From Streptomyces changanensis (GTDB taxonomy: Bacteria > Actinomycetota > Actinomycetes > Streptomycetales > Streptomycetaceae), in assembly GCF_024600715.1 (NCBI RefSeq), contig NZ_CP102332.1, forward strand, positions 4,774,001 through 4,838,000: a DNA stretch of 64,000 nucleotides, given 5' to 3'. Both the position numbers and the translations under genes were made by a program. Positions 43,996-52,725 of this stretch are shown one piece after another (position 1 is the first letter of the stretch; each line of letters begins with the position of its first letter). The notes beneath the pieces were generated by a model. It worked only from the letters and a program-made list of their open reading frames with translations, had not been told where the DNA came from and made no database searches.

Positions 43996-45579
43996 ATGAC
44001 CGTTGTGGACGAAACCCGGGGCGAGCCCACCGACGCCCGCGGGCGTGTGGCGGAGCTGCAGGCCCTGCGCGAGGAGGCCCGGCGCGGCCCGAGTGAGCGC
44101 GCCACCGAGGCGCAGCACGCCAAGGGCAAGCTGACGGCCCGGGAGCGCATCGAGCTCCTGCTGGACGAAGGGTCGTTCCGGGAGGTCGAGCAGCTGCGCC
44201 GGCACCGGGCGACCGGCTTCGGCCTGGAGAACAAGAAGCCCTACACCGACGGTGTCATCACCGGCTGGGGAACGGTCGACGGCCGTACGGTCTTCGTCTA
44301 CGCGCACGACTTCCGGATCTTCGGCGGCGCCCTCGGCGAGGCCCACGCCACCAAGATCCACAAGATCATGGACATGGCCATCGCGGCCGGGGCCCCGCTC
44401 GTGTCGCTGAACGACGGCGCCGGCGCCCGCATCCAGGAGGGCGTCTCCGCCCTCGCCGGGTACGGCGGCATCTTCCAGCGCAACACCCGGGCGTCGGGCG
44501 TCATCCCCCAGATCTCCGTGATGCTCGGCCCCTGCGCCGGCGGCGCGGCCTACAGCCCCGCCCTCACGGACTTCGTCTTCATGGTCCGCGAGACCTCGCA
44601 GATGTTCATCACCGGCCCGGACGTCGTCAAGGCGGTCACCGGCGAGGAGATCACGCAGAACGGCCTCGGCGGCGCCGACGTCCACGCGGAGACCTCCGGC
44701 GTCGCGCACTTCGCGTACGACGACGAGGAGACCTGCATCGCCGAGGTGCGCTACCTCCTGTCGATGCTGCCGTCCAACAACCGCGAGAACCCGCCGGTCC
44801 ACCCCAGCGAGGACCCCGCGGACCGGCGCGGGGACGTCCTGCTGGACCTCGTGCCCGCCGACGGCAACCGCCCGTACGACATGCACAAGGTCATCGAGGA
44901 GCTCGTCGACGACGGTGACTTCCTGGAGGTCCACGAGCGGTGGGCGCGCAACATCGTCTGCGCCCTCGCCCGGCTGGACGGGCAGGTCGTCGGCATCGTC
45001 GCCAACCAGCCCCAGACCCTCGCCGGCGTCCTCGACATCGAGGCGTCCGAGAAGGCCGCCCGCTTCGTGCAGATGTGCGACGCGTTCAACATCCCGATCG
45101 TCACCCTCCTCGACGTCCCCGGCTTCCTGCCCGGCGTCGACCAGGAGCACGGCGGCATCATCCGCCACGGCGCCAAGCTGCTGTACGCGTACTGCAACGC
45201 CACCGTGCCGCGCATCTCGCTCATCCTGCGCAAGGCGTACGGTGGCGCGTACATCGTCATGGACTCCCAGTCCATCGGTGCCGACCTCACCTACGCCTGG
45301 CCGACCAACGAGATCGCCGTCATGGGCGCCGAGGGCGCGGCCAACGTCATCTTCCGCCGGCAGATCGCCGACGCCGAGGACCCCGAGGCCATGCGCGCCC
45401 GCATGGTCAAGGAGTACAAGGCCGAGCTGATGCACCCCTACTACGCCGCGGAGCGCGGCCTGGTCGACGACGTCATCGACCCGGCCGAGACGCGCGAGGT
45501 GCTCATCAGGTCGCTCGCCATGCTCCGCACCAAGCACGCAGACCTGCCGTCCCGCAAGCACGGCAACCCGCCGCAGTAA
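43996..45579 (+). CDS. accB: acyl-CoA carboxylase beta (carboxyltransferase) subunit
   Basis: 527 aa. Transfers carboxyl from biotin on the separate alpha/BCCP subunit to acetyl-CoA or propionyl-CoA, supplying malonyl/methylmalonyl-CoA for fatty acids and polyketides. Two crotonase-fold halves: N-terminal LTARERIELLLDEGSF, DGAGARIQEGVSALAGYGGIF, MLGPCAGGAAYSPALTDFVFM; C-terminal DVPGFLPGVDQEHGGIIRHGAKLLYAY, RKAYGGAYIVMDSQSIGADLTYAWPTNEIAVMGAEGAANVIFRR. Followed by the epsilon subunit gene as in S. coelicolor. TAGGGT (43984-43989) is six bases before the ATG, so leaderless. Acetyl- versus propionyl-CoA preference is not settled here. Confidence 0.95.
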   Translation: MTVVDETRGEPTDARGRVAELQALREEARRGPSERATEAQHAKGKLTARERIELLLDEGSFREVEQLRRHRATGFGLENKKPYTDGVITGWGTVDGRTVFVYAHDFRIFGGALGEAHATKIHKIMDMAIAAGAPLVSLNDGAGARIQEGVSALAGYGGIFQRNTRASGVIPQISVMLGPCAGGAAYSPALTDFVFMVRETSQMFITGPDVVKAVTGEEITQNGLGGADVHAETSGVAHFAYDDEETCIAEVRYLLSMLPSNNRENPPVHPSEDPADRRGDVLLDLVPADGNRPYDMHKVIEELVDDGDFLEVHERWARNIVCALARLDGQVVGIVANQPQTLAGVLDIEASEKAARFVQMCDAFNIPIVTLLDVPGFLPGVDQEHGGIIRHGAKLLYAYCNATVPRISLILRKAYGGAYIVMDSQSIGADLTYAWPTNEIAVMGAEGAANVIFRRQIADAEDPEAMRARMVKEYKAELMHPYYAAERGLVDDVIDPAETREVLIRSLAMLRTKHADLPSRKHGNPPQ

Positions 45580-45591
45580 CGAGGAGAACCC

Positions 45592-45801
45592 GTGACCACG
45601 CCCCTGGCAGACGCCTCCCTCCTCCGGGTCGAGAGGGGCCACGCCGCACCGGAGGAGCTCGCCGCCCTCACCGCGGTGCTCCTGGCCCGCGCCAACGCCC
45701 GCCCGGCCGCCGCCCCGGCGCGGCGCGTCCACTCCGCGGCCGGCTGGCGCCGCCTGGAGCGTCAGTCAGGCTTCCGGGCGCCGCACTCCTGGCAGGGCTG
45801 A
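45592..45801 (+). CDS. accE: acyl-CoA carboxylase epsilon subunit
   Basis: 69 aa. A small protein that stabilises and activates the carboxyltransferase complex in Streptomyces. The pattern LLRVERGHAAPEELAALTAVLLARA followed by an Ala-rich linker and a C-terminal SAAGWRRLERQSGFRAPHSWQG is the family hallmark. GTG 45592 has GAGGAG at 45581-45586 and starts 12 nt after accB. Confidence 0.93.
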   Translation: MTTPLADASLLRVERGHAAPEELAALTAVLLARANARPAAAPARRVHSAAGWRRLERQSGFRAPHSWQG

Positions 45802-45818
45802 CCACCGCCCGTACGACG

Positions 45819-45863
45819 CGGCCGAGGGCCCCGCACCCGTCATGGGTGCGGGGCCCTCGGCCG
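45819..45863 (+). terminator. accB-accE terminator
   Basis: A perfect 20-bp stem (45819-45838 with 45844-45863) and a 5-nt loop, 17 bp after the accE stop. Confidence 0.88.
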
Positions 45864-45888
45864 TCCGCGTCCGTACCCCCACCCGCCG

Positions 45889-46142
45889 GACCGCCCGGAA
45901 CGCGCCACCGCCCGGGGCGCCACCGCGCGGGCCACGCCACCGCCCGGAACGCGCAACGGCCGGTAGACCACCCGGGCCACGCCACCGCGCGGAACGCGCC
46001 ACGGCCCGGACCATGCCACCGCGCGGGCCACGCCACCGCGCGGCACGCGCCACGGCCGGTCCGCCGCCCGGCAACGCGCCGCCGCCCGGGGCGCCACCGA
46101 CCGGAACGCGCCACCGCCCGGAACGCGCCACCGCCCGGCAGG
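45889..46142. repeat. degenerate 17-18 bp tandem repeat array
   Basis: About 250 bp made of some 14 imperfect copies of a unit like GGAACGCGCCACCGCCC, with variants ending GGGCCACGCCACCGCGC. It lies between two strong terminators. There is no spacer/repeat alternation, so it is not a CRISPR array. Confidence 0.75.
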
Positions 46143-46144
46143 CC

Positions 46145-46205
46145 GTCCGACAACGCGCGGGGGCCCGCACACCGGACGGTGTGCGGGCCCCGCGCGTTGT
46201 CGGAC
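46145..46205 (-). terminator. terminator of the left conservon operon
   Basis: A 28-bp stem with one bulged G (46145-46173 against 46178-46205) and a 4-nt loop, ending 15 bp after the cvnD2 stop. Confidence 0.88.
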
Positions 46206-46220
46206 CGGTCTAACGCCTCG

Positions 46221-46802
46221 TCACCGCAGTCGTGCCATGAGGGCGTGTTCGACGAGGGTGATGAGGGCGCTCTTGGCGTCGGCGCGGTGGCGTGCGTCGG
46301 TGGTGATGATGGGGGTGTCGGGTCCGATCTGGAGTGCTTCGCGTACTTCGTCGGGGGTGTAGGGCTGGTGTCCTTCGAAGCCGTTGAGGGCGATGACGAA
46401 GGGCAGGCCGCTGTTCTCGAAGTAGTCGACGGCGGGGAAGCAGTCGGCGAGGCGTCGGGTGTCGACGAGGACGATGGCGCCGATGGCGCCGCGTACGAGG
46501 TCGTCCCACATGAACCAGAAGCGGTCCTGTCCGGGGGTGCCGAAGAGGTAGAGGATCAGGTCCTGGTCGAGGGTGATGCGGCCGAAGTCCATGGCCACCG
46601 TGGTGGTGGTCTTGTCCCCGGTGTGGGTGAGGTCGTCGATTCCGGCGGAGGCGGACGTCATGACGGCCTCGGTACGCAGCGGGTTGATCTCCGAGACGGC
46701 GCCGACGAACGTGGTCTTGCCCACGCCGAAGCCGCCCGCCACCACGATCTTCGCGCTGGTGGTTGAGCGGGTCGCACCGCCGCTAGAGCTTGCGAAGTCC
46801 AC
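46221..46802 (-). CDS. cvnD2: conservon GTPase CvnD (left copy)
   Basis: 193 aa small GTPase of the conservon (MglA/Rab-like) family. P-loop GGFGVGKTT, switch region TTTVAMDFGRI, G3-like GTPGQDRFW and NGF in place of the usual NKxD. Works with CvnA (kinase-like), CvnB (roadblock) and CvnC (DUF742) as a membrane-associated signalling complex controlling development. GTG 46802 overlaps the end of cvnC2 by 20 bp. Differs from the right copy at only two residues (Asn39, final Arg). The symbol follows the S. coelicolor order accB-accE-cvn2-cvn1. Confidence 0.92.
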   Translation of the reverse strand: MDFASSSGGATRSTTSAKIVVAGGFGVGKTTFVGAVSEINPLRTEAVMTSASAGIDDLTHTGDKTTTTVAMDFGRITLDQDLILYLFGTPGQDRFWFMWDDLVRGAIGAIVLVDTRRLADCFPAVDYFENSGLPFVIALNGFEGHQPYTPDEVREALQIGPDTPIITTDARHRADAKSALITLVEHALMARLR

Positions 46803-47322
46803 TGAGCACCCTTTCGAGCAGTGTCACGTCTGGCTGGCCGCCGGCGGCCTCGTCACCGCCGGGCTGGTGGATGGCGACGAGTCCGGCCTCGGCCAGGTCG
46901 GCGACGAGGATCCGGGCTACGCCGAGGGGGATGGAGAGCAGCGCCGAGATCTCGGCCACCGACTTGATCTCGATGCAGAGTCGGCAGATCCTCTGGTGCT
47001 CGGGCAACTGCCCGTGCAGCCGCGAGGGATCGGCCGTGGTCGACACCAGCGCCTCGATGGCGAGCTGGTACCGCGGCCGCGTCCGGCCGCCGGTCATGGC
47101 GTACGGACGGACCAGGGGGTTGTGGGCGGCGGGGGCGGACCCCGCCTCGGGACGCCGGCGGTGCTGCGCGGGCTGACCGCGCGGCACCTGCGGCTGCTGG
47201 TAGGGCTGCTGGTAGCCCTGGCCGCTGGGGGCGGAGGGGAAGTTGTAGCGGTTCCGGGCGCCGTCGCCCGGTACGTGGTGAGCACCGTCGTATGGCTGGT
47301 GTCCGCCTGGGGGTGTTGCCAC
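46783..47322 (-). CDS. cvnC2: conservon DUF742 protein CvnC (left copy)
   Basis: 179 aa. The conserved DUF742 part (residues about 70-179) reads PLVRPYAMTGGRTRPRYQLAIEALVSTT...LPEHQRICRLCIEIKSVAEISALLSIPLGVARILVADLAEAGLVAIHQP and ends VTLLERVLSGLRKL. It looks like a winged helix. The N-terminal 65 residues are Gln/Pro/Tyr-rich and missing from the right copy, making this protein 43 residues longer. GTG 47322 sits just behind GGAGGAGG. Confidence 0.9.
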   Translation of the reverse strand: MATPPGGHQPYDGAHHVPGDGARNRYNFPSAPSGQGYQQPYQQPQVPRGQPAQHRRRPEAGSAPAAHNPLVRPYAMTGGRTRPRYQLAIEALVSTTADPSRLHGQLPEHQRICRLCIEIKSVAEISALLSIPLGVARILVADLAEAGLVAIHQPGGDEAAGGQPDVTLLERVLSGLRKL

Positions 47323-47418
47323 GTTTCCTCCTCCGACTACCGGTCGCCGGTCCATGTCCCTGTGGAACCGCGCCACCGCACCTTAAGGCGCGGTGGCGTG
47401 AAACGCACGGTCCGTCTG

Positions 47419-47841
47419 TCAATTGAGAAGACTGCCCTGGAGCTCCGCGCGCAGGTCCGGGGTCAGGACGCTGCCCGCGCGATCCACGAGCAGCGCCATC
47501 TCGTAGCCGACGAGGCCGATGTCGGCGTCGGGGTGGGCGAGTACGGCCAGCGAGGAGCCGTCCGAGATGGACATGATGAAGAGGAAGCCGCGCTCCATCT
47601 CCACCACGGTCTGGTTGACCAGGCCGCCTTCGAAGATGCGGGACGCGCCCGCGGTCAGCGAGGTCAGCCCGGACGCGACGGCCGCCAGCTGGTCGGCGCG
47701 GTCGCGGGGGAAACCTTCGGACATCGCCAGCAGGAGTCCGTCGGCGGAGACCACCACCGTGTGGGACACCCCGGGGGTGTTGTCCACGAAGTTGGTGATC
47801 AACCAGTTCAGATTCTGCGCCGCCTGGCTCATCGGGCTCAC
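47419..47841 (-). CDS. cvnB2: conservon roadblock/LC7 protein CvnB (left copy)
   Basis: 140 aa roadblock/LC7 fold, expected to bind the GTPase partner. Starts MSPMSQAAQNLNWLITNFVDNTPGVSHTVVVSADGLLLAMS. GTG 47841 is chosen over the ATG three codons later because AGGAG is seven nt upstream. Almost identical to the right copy: a 314-bp block differs at three bases. It starts one base after the stop of cvnA2. Confidence 0.93.
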   Translation of the reverse strand: MSPMSQAAQNLNWLITNFVDNTPGVSHTVVVSADGLLLAMSEGFPRDRADQLAAVASGLTSLTAGASRIFEGGLVNQTVVEMERGFLFIMSISDGSSLAVLAHPDADIGLVGYEMALLVDRAGSVLTPDLRAELQGSLLN

Positions 47842-47842
47842 A

Positions 47843-50800
47843 CTAACGCTCCTGGTTGTAGGTACTACCCGGGCCACTGTGTTGATCGTAAGTGGCCGAT
47901 CCGTTCATGTCCGTTCCCGCGGTGCGTCCCTGCTGGACACCGCGCCGCAGGTTGCTCAACCTGCCGCGGACGTCCTCGGGGGCGCGGGAGACCTGTGGGC
48001 CGCCCTGCGGGGTCTGTTCCGCGGTCCCCTCGACGAGGTTCGCCTTGGGGACCCGCCGGGGGAGACCGGAAGCCGTGACCCCGCCCGCCTTCGGATCCTT
48101 GAGCTTCCCGGCCCGCTGCCAGCGCTCGTCGTTCGACGAACGCCAGCTGCCGGAGTCCTCCGGGTCGCCCTGCGGGGCCTGCCCGGCCGGCTGCGCCTGC
48201 TGGGCGGGCCGGTCCGCGGTGGCCTGCTGGGGGTCCCGGTCCTGGCTCGGCCGTTCGGCGGGCCGCGGGCTGCCGCGGCGCGGGAGACCCGCGTCGGTCA
48301 GCTGTTGCTCGGCGCTCGGCGCGGAACCCGGACGGTCGAAGCCTACGCGGTCCGGCTCGTTCGCGGGAGCGCCCTGGGTGGATTCCGATTCTGCACCGTA
48401 GCCGCCGTCGTAGCCGCCCTGGTACGTGTTCTGGCCGGGCCACTCGCCCTGGTGGGGCTGGGCGTCGTACGTACCGCCGTACTGCGCGCCGTCGCCGTCG
48501 GCAGATGAGAAGCCGCCTTCCGGATACGTACCGGGACCGGGGTACTCGCCGGTGGCATAGTCGCCGCCGTCCGCGTACCCGCCGTCGGACCCGTGGGCGT
48601 CGTTCCGGTAGCCGGTCTCCGCCGGGTAAGCCGTCTCGGCCTGGTAGCCGCCGTCGTTCCGGTAGCCGTCCTCGGGGCGGTAGCCGTCGTAGCCGGGCGT
48701 CTGCTCGTAGCCGCCGTCCTGCCGGTAGGCGTCCTGCCCGTGGGCCTGCTGCGGCTCCTGCGGCTCGTACGGGGCCTCGTAACCGCCCTCGTAGTGCTCC
48801 TGCTCCTGCCCGTACGCCTGCGGGCCCCGGTCGGGCGCCTCGTCGCGGAAGAGCGGGCGGTCCTGCTCCTCCTGCGGCTGCCCGCCCTGGAGCTGCGCGC
48901 CGAGCGCCGCGCGGCGCCCCTCGCGGAGCAGGGAGCGGCCCACCGGGTCCAGCGCGGGACCCTCCTGCTCCTCGTACCGCGAGTCGTCGAAGCCGAGCTC
49001 GGCGGCTGTGCGCATCGGGGCGGCCTGCGGGGCCTGGTAGGTGTTCTGCTCCGGGATGATCTGGGAGACCGTGAAGTCCTCGGCCGACAGCTCGCCACCA
49101 CCACCGTGGGTGATCGCGTCGGGCAGCATGACGAGCGACGTCGTACCGGCCTGCTCGCCCGACGGGCGGAGCTGGACGCGGATGCCGTGCCGGTCGGCGA
49201 GCCGGCCGACCACGAACAGGCCCATGCGCTGGGAGACCGCGACGTCCACCGTCGGCGGCTTGGCCAGCTTGTGGTTGATGTCGGCGAAGTCCTCGGCGGT
49301 GAGGCCGATGCCCTTGTCGTGGATCTCGACCATCACGCGGCCGTCGGGCAGCCGCGTCGCGGTGACCCGCACCTTCGTCTGCGGCGACGAGAACGCGGTG
49401 GCGTTCTCGAGCAGCTCGGCGAGGAGGTGCACGAGGTCGGTGACGGCCTGGCCGTGGATCTCGGCCTCCGGCACGCCGGACAGCTCGATGCGCTCGTACT
49501 GCTCCACCTCGGAGGCGGCGGCGCGCATCACGTCGACCAGCGGGACCGGCTGGTCCCAGCGGCGGCCGGGCTCCTCGCCGGCGAGGATCAGCAGGTTCTC
49601 GCCGTTGCGGCGCATGCGCGTCGCGAGGTGGTCGAGCCGGAAGAGGTTCTCCAGCTGGTCCGGGTCGGCCTCGTTGTTCTCCAGGTCCGTGATGAGGGTC
49701 AGCTGGCCCTCGATCAGCGACTGGTTGCGCCGCGAGAGGTTGGTGAAGATCGCGTTGACGTTGCCCCGCAGCAGGGCCTGCTCGGCGGCGAGCCGGACGG
49801 CCTCGCGGTGGACCTGGTCGAAGGCGCGGGCGACCTCGCCGATCTCGTCCTGCGTGTCGATCGGGATGGGCTCTACGCGCGTGTCGACCTTCCCGGGGTC
49901 GGTCCGCGACAGCTGGTCGACCAGCGTCGGCAGGCGCTGCTCGGCGACGCCGAGGGCGGCGTGGCGCAGCCGGCGCATCGCGCGGCTCATCTGCCGCGCC
50001 ATGAAGCCGGCCAGGATGAAGGCGGTGAGCAGGGCGATGACGACGATGCCGCCGATGACGAAGGCGTCCGTGCGGGCCTCGTCGGCGATGCGGGTGGCCT
50101 CGTTGAGCGCCTTGGTCAGCAGCTCGGCCTCGACCTCGGAGTAGCCCTCGAACTTGCCGGTGGCGGTGGCCATCCAGGTCTCGGGCGTGACGCCGTTCTG
50201 CTTCCGCTTCACCAGCGCCTTGATGTCGCCGGCGTCCTCGGCCCGGGCGATCTCGTCGGCCATGCCCTCGAAGACCGACTTCTCGCCGGTGGACGTCTCG
50301 GCGACCGGCGGCTGGATGCCCGCCGACTGGAACTCCTTGGCACCGTCCTGGGCCTTGCGGGTCATGACCTCGCGCAGCCGGTCCTCGTCCTCCTGGGTGC
50401 CGCCGGATATGTACTCCAGCAGCGCGATCTGCTCCAGGTACTTGTACGAGGTGAAGGCCTCCGACTGCTGGCGGAACACCTCGTCGTCCGTGCTCGGCCG
50501 CACCAGCAGGTGCATGCCGATGGAGCGCTGGAGCGACTCGGCGGCCTTGGCGAGCTGGATGGCGTAGACGGTCCGGCCGAAGCTGGTGACGTTGCCGGTG
50601 CCGAGGCCGAGCTCGTTGGAGAACTCCATCAGGGAGTGCTGCACCCCGACGTAGCCCTCTTCGGTCTTCACCGGGTCGTAGGCCCGCGTGTAGGCGCCGT
50701 CGCGCAGCTGCTTCAGGGCCGGCTCCTCCGCCCGGAAGAGCTGGAGGCGGCGCTCCAGGCCCTGCCCCGCGGGCATGTCCTGGACGACCTCGTCGAACTT

Positions 50801-51232
50801 CCGCTTGGCGGCGTCCGTGGCGGCGTACGCGTCCGTGACGACGCTCGTCTGGCGGTCGGACGGGCTCTTCGCCGTGAGGAGCGGCTCGGCGGTCAGGTCG
50901 CGCTCGTCGAGGAGCGCCTGCCCGTACGCCGAGGCGGCCTGCACGATGCGCGCGGTCTTCTCGGCGTCCCTGGCCTCCTGCCAGGTGTCGACGGCCGTCT
51001 TCACCTGGAAGCCGCCCATCACCAGGCCCACGAGCACCGGGACGAGCAGGATGGCGTTCAGGCGCGTGGCCACGTGCCAGTTGCGCGGGGAGAACCGGCT
51101 GGCGCTGCCGCCGGCGGCGGGACCGGCCGGGGGGTTTGCGGGTGCGTCCGCGGGCGGCGCCGCTGTGCGCGGCGGCGGGGTGAAGTTGCCCCGCGCCTGC
51201 TGCTCCGCGGCGCTCTTCGTGCTTCGCCTCAC
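47843..51232 (-). CDS. cvnA2: conservon sensor-kinase-like protein CvnA (left copy)
   Basis: 1129 aa. Pro/Ala-rich cytoplasmic start, TM1 (about 57-77), extracytoplasmic nitrate/nitrite-sensing (NIT) domain (about 85-390), TM2 (VIGGIVVIALLTAFILAGF), HAMP (about 420-490), and an HATPase_c domain (about 590-720: LLAELLENATAFSSPQTKVRV, EIHDKGIGLT, MGLFVVGRLADRHGI). A roughly 330-residue disordered tail has GGY, GYR and ETGY-type repeats. There is no ordinary phospho-acceptor H-box, as usual for CvnA. GTG 51232 has GAGAGG 11 nt upstream. Starts up to 99 codons earlier exist but have no ribosome site. Confidence 0.93.
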   Translation of the reverse strand: MRRSTKSAAEQQARGNFTPPPRTAAPPADAPANPPAGPAAGGSASRFSPRNWHVATRLNAILLVPVLVGLVMGGFQVKTAVDTWQEARDAEKTARIVQAASAYGQALLDERDLTAEPLLTAKSPSDRQTSVVTDAYAATDAAKRKFDEVVQDMPAGQGLERRLQLFRAEEPALKQLRDGAYTRAYDPVKTEEGYVGVQHSLMEFSNELGLGTGNVTSFGRTVYAIQLAKAAESLQRSIGMHLLVRPSTDDEVFRQQSEAFTSYKYLEQIALLEYISGGTQEDEDRLREVMTRKAQDGAKEFQSAGIQPPVAETSTGEKSVFEGMADEIARAEDAGDIKALVKRKQNGVTPETWMATATGKFEGYSEVEAELLTKALNEATRIADEARTDAFVIGGIVVIALLTAFILAGFMARQMSRAMRRLRHAALGVAEQRLPTLVDQLSRTDPGKVDTRVEPIPIDTQDEIGEVARAFDQVHREAVRLAAEQALLRGNVNAIFTNLSRRNQSLIEGQLTLITDLENNEADPDQLENLFRLDHLATRMRRNGENLLILAGEEPGRRWDQPVPLVDVMRAAASEVEQYERIELSGVPEAEIHGQAVTDLVHLLAELLENATAFSSPQTKVRVTATRLPDGRVMVEIHDKGIGLTAEDFADINHKLAKPPTVDVAVSQRMGLFVVGRLADRHGIRVQLRPSGEQAGTTSLVMLPDAITHGGGGELSAEDFTVSQIIPEQNTYQAPQAAPMRTAAELGFDDSRYEEQEGPALDPVGRSLLREGRRAALGAQLQGGQPQEEQDRPLFRDEAPDRGPQAYGQEQEHYEGGYEAPYEPQEPQQAHGQDAYRQDGGYEQTPGYDGYRPEDGYRNDGGYQAETAYPAETGYRNDAHGSDGGYADGGDYATGEYPGPGTYPEGGFSSADGDGAQYGGTYDAQPHQGEWPGQNTYQGGYDGGYGAESESTQGAPANEPDRVGFDRPGSAPSAEQQLTDAGLPRRGSPRPAERPSQDRDPQQATADRPAQQAQPAGQAPQGDPEDSGSWRSSNDERWQRAGKLKDPKAGGVTASGLPRRVPKANLVEGTAEQTPQGGPQVSRAPEDVRGRLSNLRRGVQQGRTAGTDMNGSATYDQHSGPGSTYNQER

Positions 51233-51620
51233 TCGACCAACAACCTCTCGGCGTCGGCACCTACGCTGTGCCGTTCTTCTGCTCAGAGCCGTACTACTCA
51301 GGAGTTCGTGCATTGCAGCACGTAAAGCTGCCGCGTTCCAAACAGCCCGTTCGAGGGACTTCCGGCGGTCCGGGGCCGAGATAAAACGGGCATAAAGAAC
51401 GAGCCCCAGCAAAAGGCGGGGCTCATGTGAGCGCAGCGACACCGCGCGGATGCGTCCAGTGTCCGAAGCGTCGCGATTCTCTGTCGAAACGTTATGAACC
51501 CGGCGGGCGGGCCGTGTCCAAGGACACAACCCGCCCGCTGGATGGATACGACAACTGGCGTATACCTACGTCTACTTGACGATCACCCTACGTCCCGACC
51601 GCACCGTGGCGCCACCCGCC
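51233..51620. other. inter-conservon regulatory region
   Basis: About 390 bp between cvnA2 and cvnD1, noticeably less GC-rich, so it probably holds the cvnA2 promoter. It has two hairpins. GAGCCCC/GGGGCTC (51401-51424) lies inside the likely 5' untranslated region, 170 bp before cvnA2. The longer hairpin at 51503-51538 is listed separately. No gene. Confidence 0.55.
51503..51538 (-). terminator. terminator of the right conservon operon
   Basis: GCGGGCGGG-CC-GTGTCC (51503-51519) against GGACAC-AA-CCCGCCCGC (51522-51538): 15 paired bases with one 2x2 internal mismatch and a 2-nt tip, about 80 bp after the cvnD1 stop. Confidence 0.75.
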
Positions 51621-52202
51621 CTACTTCAGTCGTGCCATGAGGGCGTGTTCGACGAGGGTGATGAGGGCGCTCTTGGCGTCGGCGCGGTGGCGTGCGTCGG
51701 TGGTGATGATGGGGGTGTCGGGTCCGATCTGGAGTGCTTCGCGTACTTCGTCGGGGGTGTAGGGCTGGTGTCCTTCGAAGCCGTTGAGGGCGATGACGAA
51801 GGGCAGGCCGCTGTTCTCGAAGTAGTCGACGGCGGGGAAGCAGTCGGCGAGGCGTCGGGTGTCGACGAGGACGATGGCGCCGATGGCGCCGCGTACGAGG
51901 TCGTCCCACATGAACCAGAAGCGGTCCTGTCCGGGGGTGCCGAAGAGGTAGAGGATCAGGTCCTGGTCGAGGGTGATGCGGCCGAAGTCCATGGCCACCG
52001 TGGTGGTGGTCTTGTCCCCGGTGTGGGTGAGGTCGTCGATTCCGGCGGAGGCGGACGTCATGACGGCCTCGGTACGCAGCGGGTCGATCTCGGACACGGC
52101 GCCGACGAACGTGGTCTTGCCCACGCCGAAGCCGCCCGCCACCACGATCTTCGCGCTGGTGGTTGAGCGGGTCGCACCGCCGCTAGAGCTTGCGAAGTCC
52201 AC
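51621..52202 (-). CDS. cvnD1: conservon GTPase CvnD (right copy)
   Basis: 193 aa, same GTPase motifs as the left copy (GGFGVGKTT, GTPGQDRFW), with Asp39 and a final Lys as the only protein differences. The DNA is 99.5% identical over 601 bp at an offset of exactly 5400. Overlaps the end of cvnC1 by 20 bp. Last gene of the right conservon, which matches cvn1 of S. coelicolor by position next to gltX. Confidence 0.92.
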   Translation of the reverse strand: MDFASSSGGATRSTTSAKIVVAGGFGVGKTTFVGAVSEIDPLRTEAVMTSASAGIDDLTHTGDKTTTTVAMDFGRITLDQDLILYLFGTPGQDRFWFMWDDLVRGAIGAIVLVDTRRLADCFPAVDYFENSGLPFVIALNGFEGHQPYTPDEVREALQIGPDTPIITTDARHRADAKSALITLVEHALMARLK

Positions 52203-52593
52203 TGAGCACCCTTTCGAGCAGTGTCACATCCGGCGTACCGCCGGTCTCTCCGTTTCCTGGCTGGTGGATCGCCACCATGCCGGCCTCCGCCAGGTCGGCG
52301 ACGAGGATCCGGGCCACCCCGAGCGGCATCGACAGCAGTGCCGAGACCTCGGCCACGGACTTCACCTCACGGCAGAGGTGGCAGATCCGCTGGTGCTCGG
52401 GGAGCAGCCCGGCGAGGTGTGCCGGGTCGGCCGTGGTCGACACCAGCGCCTCGATGGCGAGCTGGTAACGGGGCCGGGTCCGGCCGCCGGTCATCGCATA
52501 GGGGCGGACCAGCGGCTGATCGCCTTCATACCCGTACGAGGCGTCGTCGAGCGACGCGCCGTAAGGATCGTGAGAGGCGGGGGGCGGGGTCAT
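52183..52593 (-). CDS. cvnC1: conservon DUF742 protein CvnC (right copy)
   Basis: 136 aa, with DUF742 from about residue 28: PLVRPYAMTGGRTRPRYQLAIEALVSTTADPAHLAGLLPEHQRICHLCREVKSVAEVSALLSMPLGVARILVADLAEAGMVAIHQP. The ATG at 52593 has GGAGGATCC directly before it. The N-terminus is shorter than in the left copy and the sequences have clearly diverged, unlike the neighbouring B and D genes. Confidence 0.92.
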   Translation of the reverse strand: MTPPPASHDPYGASLDDASYGYEGDQPLVRPYAMTGGRTRPRYQLAIEALVSTTADPAHLAGLLPEHQRICHLCREVKSVAEVSALLSMPLGVARILVADLAEAGMVAIHQPGNGETGGTPDVTLLERVLSGLRKL

Positions 52594-52725
52594 GGATCCT
52601 CCGGTCGGGACAGCAGGTGGTCTGCGTGCCGTCTGACTGGGCCGGTGGGGGGCCGGATGGGGCGGCCGACGGTGTGTCTGGCAAAAGCGGGAGGCGGGTA
52701 CGGAGGGGCGTACCCGCCTGTTCGA

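Noticed and set aside
45889..46142. Repeat array as a possible CRISPR
   Set aside because: Units are contiguous and imperfect, without unique spacers, and no cas genes are present.
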